Shown: positions 6,704 to 11,476 of the stretch, piece by piece
Layout of the letters: the number at the start of each line of letters is the position of its first letter
Numbering within the stretch: position 1 is the first letter of the stretch
The notes under the pieces: model-generated
Seen by the model: the letters and a program-made list of their open reading frames with translations, nothing else
The model's database searches: none
What the model was told of the DNA's origin: nothing
Program-made: the position numbers and the translations under genes
Source: ZC4RG30 sp041168985
GTDB lineage: Bacteria; Pseudomonadota; Gammaproteobacteria; Steroidobacterales; Steroidobacteraceae
Length of the DNA: 11,476 nt
Direction: 5' to 3'
NCBI GenBank assembly: GCA_041168985.1
Contig: JBEEKA010000120.1
Coordinates: 1 to 11,476, forward strand

Positions 6704-9550
6704 TTACCTGAGCCGCAGGTCGACGCGCAGGTGCTGCGCGTCTGTCGCGGCAGGTTCACCGTCGACGACGAACACACGGACCGGGTCGATTTCCTTCGTC
6801 GCGAAGAGCAGGTCCTGGATCACCAGGGCCCGGCGTCGTCCCAGGTCTTCCAGTTCCTGATCGCCCACTTCGTATCGGACGAGCAGGGCCTGTTCCAGTT
6901 CCTCAGCGCCACCTTCCGGCGGCGGTTGCAACCCGGCTTCCTCCCGCCACGCCGCGAGGAGCTGCTGGTGACGGTCCGGCCCCGTCGTTCCCGCAATGGC
7001 GGCCAGCTGGGCCTCCAGCTGCCGCCGCAGCATGGCCGGTCGATCCACGTCCGCGGACCATGCGGCCGGTACGTCAAGCCGCAGTCCCGGCCGCTCGACC
7101 ATCGCCTTGCGCACGACGTCGAGGCGTTGCCGGCTGGCCTCGTCGAGGTCGGTCGTGCCGGGCATGAAGACCACCTGGTTCACGTCATCCCCGCCACCGA
7201 ACAGTCGCCCGAGCAATGCGAAGGGAGAGGTCACGGCCTTGACGAACAGGTTGCCGATCATCCGCCAGACCAGGGGCCCGATGCGGAAACGGGGGTCATC
7301 GAGACTGCCGCTGACAGGCAGCTGTACGTCGATCACGCCGTGACGGTCCTTCAGCAGCGCGAGGGCGAGCCGGACCGGCAGGCTGGTCGCGAACCGGCTT
7401 TCCACCGGGTCGCCCAGTTCCAGCTGGTCGACCACAAGGTGATGCCTGGCATCCAGACGGCGCGCCTTGATGTGGTACTCGAGGTCCAGGTTGAGCTTGC
7501 CCTTCTGGATCTCGTAACCGGCGAAGCGCCCTGAATACGGCGTCACGGTCGTGAGGTCCAGATTCCTGAAGCTCATGGTGATGTCGGACGACAGCGAGGC
7601 GGACAGAGGGTTCATCTCGCCGCGGATCACCACCGGCGCATAGCGGTCCACCGCGCCCTTGAGGTCGACCGCTGCGCGCGATCCTTCCTTCGAGGACAGT
7701 CCCTTGATGCTGCCTTCGAGGTCCAGGATGCCGACTGCGAAGTTCGGTTGTATCCACAGGTCCGCGAAATTGGCGGACCCGTTGCGGATATGGACGACGC
7801 CGATTTCCACGTCCATCGCCGGTGGTGCCGCCGCGTCCGCAACGGTCGGCGGAGTCGGCGTTTCGGGTTGGGTCGTCGCGGCCTCGATGTCGCTGTCCTC
7901 GAGGGGCGGCGGGGGCTCCACACGGAAGATCTGCGACAGGTTCAGTTGCCGGTCCCCGCCGATGATCACGCGCGAATATGGCGAGTCGGCCATCAGTTCG
8001 CGGATACGCAGCCGCGGGCGGGGCATGCTGTCGAACTCGAGCCCTGATGCCTGCAGGCGCTTCCACTGCACGAAGTCCTGGCGCAGCGCGCTGTCGACCG
8101 TTCTCAGGTCCCTGACTGCCGATTCACCGCGGACATGCAGCCCTTCCGGGCCGGTCTCCACCTCGACCGCCCCGTCCAGTCGGCCGGACAGCAGCAGGAT
8201 GTCCGCCGCCTGCGAGATGTAAGGCTGCGCCGGGCGGAGTTCGATGCCGTGGAGCTCGACCTGGCCCTTGAAAGTTGCCGTGTCGATCCGGCCCTTGCCC
8301 CGGGCCCTGACGTGCCCGCCGTTGTCGACGCGGGAGTCCAGGTCGACGTCGAGCGGAACCGAAAGATCCTGGGACAGCCCGGTGACGTGCAGGCCGAGGT
8401 CTTGGAAGGCGACCTGCGTCTCGGGGCGGACGCTGCGGTCCGCCATCGAGACGCGTGCGCCGGAGACCGTGATGTCCGGGATGCTCCAGCGCCAGGCTGC
8501 CGCCGAAGTCGCGCCGCCCTTGCCGGGTTCCACGCGTGTCGCGGGGCCGTAGAGTGCGGAGAGGTTGAAACTGCCGTCGGCGTTGCGCCACGCCTTCACG
8601 TCGACGCCTTCGACCGCCAGTCTGGAAACCGCCAGCGTCCGCTGGCGCGAATCGATGCTGCCACCCGTGGCCGTCACGGACTTCACGAGCACCAGGTCCG
8701 CGGGTGCGCCACGGGTGCGCAAGGATGCGTCGGCGAACTGGAGTTCCTTCAGTGTCGCAGCGTAGGCCAGGGACTGGCCGGACCCATCGATGCGGGCTTC
8801 GCCGTCCAGCGCCAGCGAACCGCCGTGGAACTCGAAGGGCAGTGCATTGCCGACATAGCGTGCGACGGTATCGAGGGGCAGCCCGGTTACCGATAGCGAT
8901 GCATCCGCCATCAGCGGCACGGGGTGCAGGTGCCCGCGGATCGCGATCCGCCCGCCGTCATGCATCGAGAGCGCGAGGTCCATCGCATCGGTCCGCGGGC
9001 CGGCGTTGCCGAAGTCCGTCAGCCGAGCCGTCAGTCGTGCCAGCTGGAGGGAAAAGTCGGGGCTGCGGTCCAGTTCGCGGTACCGGATTCCTTCGCCCTC
9101 GAGCGTCAGCGATTCGATGAGCCAGCGCGCCGGCGGACTGCCGTCGTCCGGGCCTGACAGCTTCGACAGGTCGGCCAGGTTCATCCGGCCCGTCGTGTCG
9201 ACGGTCGCCAGCAGCTGCAGCCCCTCGACGCGCACATCGGTGAGGACCGGGGCACGGAGCCACAGGCTGCGCAACGGCCGCAGGCGGAGTTCGGCGTGGC
9301 GCCAGCCGAGCATGGGGCCGCCCTGGGCATCCGGCAGTCGGAGATCGTCGATCGTGATGCGGAGCCGGAAGGGATCGACCCGGACAGTGCCCAGATGCAG
9401 GTCCCGGGAAAGGCGCTCCCGAACGGTCTCCGTCGCGATGCGCCGGACCAGCGACGGCAGCGCCCAGTACGCCGCTCCGTACCCGGCAATGCCCAGGGCC
9501 GCGATCGAAGCGGCCCAGATCATCATTCGGCGTCGTGAGCGGGAGAACAT
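6704..9550 (-). CDS. DUF748 (AsmA-like) large envelope protein
   Basis: 948 residues. An N-terminal membrane segment (about 9-30) follows a basic stretch (RSRRRMM), so the long remainder should lie in the periplasm. AsmA-like beta-rich repeats follow, with short motifs such as DPFRLRITIDDLRL (59-72) and VRVEGLQLLATVDTTGRMNL (106-125). A Pro/Thr/Ala-rich linker (about 545-578) divides the protein. The conserved DUF748 block is at about 660-757, with NLDLTTVTPYSGRFAGYEI (663-681), KGKLNLDLEYHI (683-694) and LKDRHGVIDVQLPVSGSLDDP (around 733-753). The C-terminal part (about 793-948) starts FMPGTTDLDEASRQRLDVV and resembles the OmpA-like tail often seen in these proteins. Relatives of the AsmA superfamily are implicated in lipid transport and outer-membrane homeostasis; applying that here is inference. 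The ATG at 9550 lacks a clear ribosome binding site; Met9 or Met10 could also start it. It is divergent from the yqjD-like gene. Confidence 0.92.
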   Translation of the reverse strand: MFSRSRRRMMIWAASIAALGIAGYGAAYWALPSLVRRIATETVRERLSRDLHLGTVRVDPFRLRITIDDLRLPDAQGGPMLGWRHAELRLRPLRSLWLRAPVLTDVRVEGLQLLATVDTTGRMNLADLSKLSGPDDGSPPARWLIESLTLEGEGIRYRELDRSPDFSLQLARLTARLTDFGNAGPRTDAMDLALSMHDGGRIAIRGHLHPVPLMADASLSVTGLPLDTVARYVGNALPFEFHGGSLALDGEARIDGSGQSLAYAATLKELQFADASLRTRGAPADLVLVKSVTATGGSIDSRQRTLAVSRLAVEGVDVKAWRNADGSFNLSALYGPATRVEPGKGGATSAAAWRWSIPDITVSGARVSMADRSVRPETQVAFQDLGLHVTGLSQDLSVPLDVDLDSRVDNGGHVRARGKGRIDTATFKGQVELHGIELRPAQPYISQAADILLLSGRLDGAVEVETGPEGLHVRGESAVRDLRTVDSALRQDFVQWKRLQASGLEFDSMPRPRLRIRELMADSPYSRVIIGGDRQLNLSQIFRVEPPPPLEDSDIEAATTQPETPTPPTVADAAAPPAMDVEIGVVHIRNGSANFADLWIQPNFAVGILDLEGSIKGLSSKEGSRAAVDLKGAVDRYAPVVIRGEMNPLSASLSSDITMSFRNLDLTTVTPYSGRFAGYEIQKGKLNLDLEYHIKARRLDARHHLVVDQLELGDPVESRFATSLPVRLALALLKDRHGVIDVQLPVSGSLDDPRFRIGPLVWRMIGNLFVKAVTSPFALLGRLFGGGDDVNQVVFMPGTTDLDEASRQRLDVVRKAMVERPGLRLDVPAAWSADVDRPAMLRRQLEAQLAAIAGTTGPDRHQQLLAAWREEAGLQPPPEGGAEELEQALLVRYEVGDQELEDLGRRRALVIQDLLFATKEIDPVRVFVVDGEPAATDAQHLRVDLRLR

Positions 9551-9574
9551 GACACCGGGAAGTTTACTTACATC

Positions 9575-9586
9575 CCGGATATCCGG
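9575..9586. promoter_or_regulatory. Perfect 12-bp palindrome in divergent intergenic region
   Basis: CCGGATATCCGG reads the same on both strands and lies in the 82-base gap between the divergent DUF748 and yqjD-like genes. It sits just upstream of a fair -10 box for the rightward genes, where a repressor or activator could act on either promoter. The assignment as an operator is inference from symmetry and position only. Confidence 0.35.
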
Positions 9587-9593
9587 AGGTGGC

Positions 9594-9599
9594 TAGAAT
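9594..9599 (+). promoter_or_regulatory. Candidate -10 box for the yqjDEK-like cluster
   Basis: TAGAAT matches five of six bases of the sigma-70 -10 consensus and lies 33 bases before the yqjD-like start codon. No good -35 box is found at 16-18 bases; the nearest candidate, TTACAT at 9568-9573, is 20 bases away. An activator or an alternative sigma factor may be needed, or this is chance. Confidence 0.3.
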
Positions 9600-9632
9600 G
9601 GGATCGTCCCCACAATCCTGCGGAGTGTCGCC

Positions 9633-9938
9633 ATGTCCGAGACAGCCAGCGTCGACCGACTCAAGGACGATGTCCGCCAGGTGATTGCCGATTTCGAGGC
9701 CCTGCTGAAGGCAACGGCCGGGGAGGCAGGTGATCGCGCATCCGAGGTGCGCCACCGTGCCGAGCACACCCTGAAACAGGCGCGCCAGCGTCTCGAGGAT
9801 CTCGAGGACGATACGCTGGCCAGGGCCCGGCGGGCCGCGGGCGATGCGGATCGCTACGTGAGGGACAATCCCTGGCAGTCCATCGCCGTTGCGGCGGGCG
9901 TTGCCTTCCTGCTCGGCGTTCTCGTCAGCCGGCGCTGA
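9633..9938 (+). CDS. yqjD: YqjD/ElaB-like DUF883 membrane-anchored protein
   Basis: 101 residues. A long, highly charged amphipathic helical region (about 1-75, with repeated RLKDD, RQRLEDLEDD and RARRAA) is followed by the family hallmark DNPWQS (78-83) and one C-terminal membrane helix (about 84-98) with small residues (AVAAGVAFLLGV), ending in SRR. In E. coli, YqjD is an inner-membrane protein of stationary phase that binds ribosomes through its soluble N-terminal part. That role is plausible here by family and by gene order, because yqjE-like and yqjK-like genes follow exactly as in E. coli. GGAG at 9622-9625 lies seven bases before the ATG. The next gene starts five bases after the stop, so the cluster is surely one operon. 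Confidence 0.92.
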   Translation: MSETASVDRLKDDVRQVIADFEALLKATAGEAGDRASEVRHRAEHTLKQARQRLEDLEDDTLARARRAAGDADRYVRDNPWQSIAVAAGVAFLLGVLVSRR

Positions 9939-9943
9939 ACGCC

Positions 9944-10351
9944 ATGCTGGACCAGGAAGACGCTTCAGGCCCCGCGCCGCACGGCATGCTCGACTCCCTC
10001 CGGCGCGTGCTGTCGACGGTCATCGAACTCCTGTACACCCGCGCTGAACTCTTCACGACGGAGGTGGAGGAAGAGTTCCATCGCGCTGCGGGCCTGCTCC
10101 TCTGGGCGCTCGTCGCCATCATCGCGGGTGGCTTCACGATCCTCCTGCTGTCCTTGACGGTCGTGATCGCCTTCTGGGACGACCACCGGCTGTTGGCTGC
10201 CCTGTTCGTCACCCTGCTGTTTGCCATCGTCTTCGGCGTGGCGCTGTTCACGCTGCGGACCCGCATCCGTTCCCGCCCGCCGCTGCTGGCCGAGACGCTG
10301 GCTGAGTTGCGACGCGACCGGGACGCACTGGGCGGCAAAGACCGTGGGTAG
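9944..10351 (+). CDS. yqjE: YqjE-like membrane protein (phage holin superfamily III-like fold)
   Basis: 135 residues. A soluble N-terminal part with an amphipathic helix (MLDSLRRVLSTVIELLYTRAELFTTEVEEE, about 15-44) precedes two membrane helices (about 50-77 and 82-104). A short loop, WDDHR (78-82), joins them. The C-terminal tail is charged (about 105-135). This is the layout of the YqjE family, which shares a domain with putative phage holins. Nothing nearby is phage-like, so lysis is not its likely role. The molecular function is unknown; the constant association with YqjD suggests a shared membrane complex, which is inference. It starts five bases after the yqjD-like stop without a strong ribosome binding site, suggesting translational coupling. 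Its TAG stop overlaps the start of the next gene. Confidence 0.9.
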   Translation: MLDQEDASGPAPHGMLDSLRRVLSTVIELLYTRAELFTTEVEEEFHRAAGLLLWALVAIIAGGFTILLLSLTVVIAFWDDHRLLAALFVTLLFAIVFGVALFTLRTRIRSRPPLLAETLAELRRDRDALGGKDRG

Positions 10352-10685
10352 GCCGGACCGCGCGGAACTGCTTGCGCGCCGTCGGATCGTGCTCGTCGAG
10401 CGCAGCCGTCGCCTGCGCGAGACCCTGGCACTGGAGGGCGTGCGGATCAGCGGGCAGCTGGGGATCCTGGATCGAGGGTTCGCGCTGGCGCGTCGTTTCA
10501 CGCAACAGCCGCTGCTCATGGCCGGCACGGCCGCGGCGATGCTGTATTTGAAGCCACTGCGCGCGATGAAGTGGGCCGCACGCGGGGCGCTGCTATTTTC
10601 GGTCGGTCGCAAGCTCCTTGCTGCGTTCGGGCAGCGCTCCGGGGCGCGGACCGAAGTGCGCGAAGAGCCGCCTACCTTCATCTGA
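10344..10685 (+). CDS. YqjK-like small protein, GTG start
   Basis: 113 residues from a GTG that overlaps the last eight bases of the yqjE-like gene. The N-terminal half is very Arg-rich and helical (RAELLARRRIVLVERSRRLRE, about 6-26). The centre has one weakly hydrophobic segment (about 57-70, LLMAGTAAAMLYLK) and then a basic, Trp-containing stretch with WAARGALLFSVGRKLL (77-92). This resembles E. coli YqjK in length, position and pattern, where WARRG is followed by WRLVK. No function is established. The start was chosen because upstream codons in this frame overlap the yqjE-like gene and the residues there look like a shadow. Ends within a hairpin shared with the convergent SUI1 gene. Confidence 0.82.
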   Translation: MGRPDRAELLARRRIVLVERSRRLRETLALEGVRISGQLGILDRGFALARRFTQQPLLMAGTAAAMLYLKPLRAMKWAARGALLFSVGRKLLAAFGQRSGARTEVREEPPTFI

Positions 10686-10703
10686 GTCGGCGGCCGAACT
10701 CAG
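10682..10703. terminator. Hairpin spanning two convergent stop codons, possible bidirectional terminator
   Basis: CTGAG plus TCGG (10682-10690) pair with CCGA plus CTCAG (10694-10703), giving nine base pairs with a three-base loop and one bulged A at 10698. It contains the last bases of both the yqjK-like gene (stop at 10683-10685) and the SUI1 gene (stop at 10700-10702). Neither side has a T-run, so efficiency is uncertain. Confidence 0.45.
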
Positions 10704-11023
10704 CCCCCCGACCGCTTCGCGTCGTATCCCAGCTTCTGCAGTTCGGCGACCAGGCGGTCGCGGTGCTCGCCTTGGATTTCGATGACGCCATCCTTCACGG
10801 CGCCGCCGGCGCCGCAGGCCTTCTTGAGCTTCACGCCCAGGGCTTCGAGTTCAGCGGCCGGCAAGGGCAGTCCCGTGACGACGGTGACGCCTTTGCCACC
10901 ACGCCCCGACACCTCCCTGCCCACGCGGACCTTGGGTGGACCCTTCGATGCCGGGGCGGGCTTTGGTGCCTGTGGAGGCGGGCGATCCATCACCACGCCG
11001 CGGTAGGTGTACTTGGCTTTCAT
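10700..11023 (-). CDS. yciH: YciH/SUI1-family translation factor
   Basis: 107 residues, close to the usual length of bacterial YciH. After a Pro/Ala/Lys-rich, probably disordered N-terminal part (about 13-31), the SUI1 fold follows: VRVGREVSGRGGKGVTVVTGL (32-52), the helix ELEALGVKLKKACGAGGAVKDG (58-79), then VIEIQGEHRDRLVAELQKLGY (80-100). Known homologues are related to eIF1; E. coli YciH can discriminate against non-canonical initiation and is described as a stress-related initiation inhibitor. The same role here is family-based inference. The ATG at 11021-11023 has GGAAAG four bases upstream. A longer frame starting at 11125 overlaps the MFS gene and has no SUI1-like sequence, so it is rejected. 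It is convergent with the yqjK-like gene and divergent from the MFS gene. Confidence 0.93.
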   Translation of the reverse strand: MKAKYTYRGVVMDRPPPQAPKPAPASKGPPKVRVGREVSGRGGKGVTVVTGLPLPAAELEALGVKLKKACGAGGAVKDGVIEIQGEHRDRLVAELQKLGYDAKRSGG

Positions 11024-11076
11024 CTGGCTTTCCGGGCTTTTGGTTAGACTGCGGCAAACTTGGACGAGGAGCACTA

Positions 11077-11476
11077 ATGTCGACGAAGCCGGGCCTGCTC
11101 GACAAGGCGCGCATCGTCGCGTCACCGGGGTTCAACCGCTGGCTGATCCCGCCGGCCGCACTGGCCATCCACCTCTGCATCGGCATGGCCTACGGCTTCA
11201 GCGTCTTCTGGCTGCCGCTGTCCAGGTCCCTGGGCCAGGCCTGTCCGGCCGACACCGGGTTCCTGCAGATGATGGTGACCACCACCTGCGACTGGCCGGT
11301 GTCGATGCTGGGCTGGACCTACACGCTGTTCTTCGTGCTGCTGGGCTCTTCGGCAGCCCTGTTCGGGCACTGGCTCGAAACGGCCGGGCCCCGCAAGGCC
11401 GGCGTCGTGTCGGCGCTCTGCTGGTGCCTTGGCCTCGTCATCGCGGCGATCGGCGTCCGCGGGCACCAGCTCTGGC
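11077..11476 (+). CDS. MFS transporter, OFA-like (oxalate/formate antiporter-type), N-terminal part
   Basis: The first 133 codons are in the window and the frame is open at the right edge. The ATG at 11077 has GAGGAG five bases upstream. Hydrophobic segments lie at about 24-45 (containing GMAYGFSVFWLPLSR, 36-50), 79-97 and 108-127. The loop between the second and third, GHWLETAGPRKAG (97-109), is a recognisable MFS motif-A variant as found in OFA proteins. The periplasmic loop contains Cys56 and Cys71 (ACPAD...TTTCDWP), a pattern I associate with proteobacterial OFA-type transporters; a disulfide is possible. The family includes oxalate/formate exchange, but many members have unknown substrates, so none is assigned. 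The 53-base gap shared with the divergent SUI1 gene has a weak -10-like TAGACT at 11045-11050 and no clear -35 box. Confidence 0.88.
   Translation, partial: MSTKPGLLDKARIVASPGFNRWLIPPAALAIHLCIGMAYGFSVFWLPLSRSLGQACPADTGFLQMMVTTTCDWPVSMLGWTYTLFFVLLGSSAALFGHWLETAGPRKAGVVSALCWCLGLVIAAIGVRGHQLW

Noticed and set aside
9944..10351. Holin-like gene as a sign of prophage
   Set aside because: No endolysin, spanin, integrase or structural gene is nearby, and the flanking yqjD- and yqjK-like genes identify it as chromosomal YqjE.

Overview
The window is an ordinary-looking, gene-dense piece of chromosome from a high-G+C proteobacterium, most likely a gamma- or beta-proteobacterium. This is inferred from the gene families together: a YheS-type ABC-F ATPase, a yqjD-yqjE-yqjK-like cluster, a DUF748 envelope protein, a YciH/SUI1 protein and a PCu(A)C copper chaperone. 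I find no mobile element, CRISPR array, tRNA or rRNA. Nothing looks like a defence system or prophage. Twelve genes are supported, and two of them run off the window edges. No gap exceeds about 85 bases.

Left block (1-5182, all minus strand, so read right to left). An ABC-F ATPase (5182-3269) is followed by an exported DUF3237 protein (3222-2674). Next comes an exported PQQ-like beta-propeller protein (2599-818), which ends at a perfect 10-bp hairpin (782-809). Last is the N-terminal part of a copper/heavy-metal P1B ATPase carrying a YHS domain and a CPMHPE metal-binding domain (759-1, C-terminus outside the window).

Middle block (5214-6697, plus strand). An iron/2-oxoglutarate-dependent oxygenase of the isopenicillin N synthase-like family lies directly upstream of a periplasmic PCu(A)C copper chaperone, 11 bases apart, so the two probably share a transcript. 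They are divergent from the ABC-F gene across only about 30 bases. The copper ATPase and the copper chaperone give the window a loose copper-handling theme, but they are separate transcription units.

Right block (6704-11476). A 948-residue DUF748/AsmA-like envelope protein runs leftward, convergent with the chaperone. Divergent from it is a tight three-gene plus-strand cluster (9633-10685): a YqjD-like DUF883 membrane-anchored protein, a YqjE-like holin-superfamily membrane protein, and a YqjK-like protein whose GTG start overlaps the preceding stop. The 82-base divergent gap holds a perfect 12-bp palindrome and a fair -10 box. The cluster meets a minus-strand YciH/SUI1 gene (11023-10700) tail to tail over a shared hairpin. 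A plus-strand OFA-type MFS transporter (from 11077) then runs off the right end.

I do not see a convincing new multi-gene system. The points most worth a second look are the two hydrophobic Gly/Ala-rich insertions in the beta-propeller protein, the signal peptide on the DUF3237 protein, the pairing of an oxygenase with a copper chaperone, and the palindrome upstream of the yqjDEK-like cluster.
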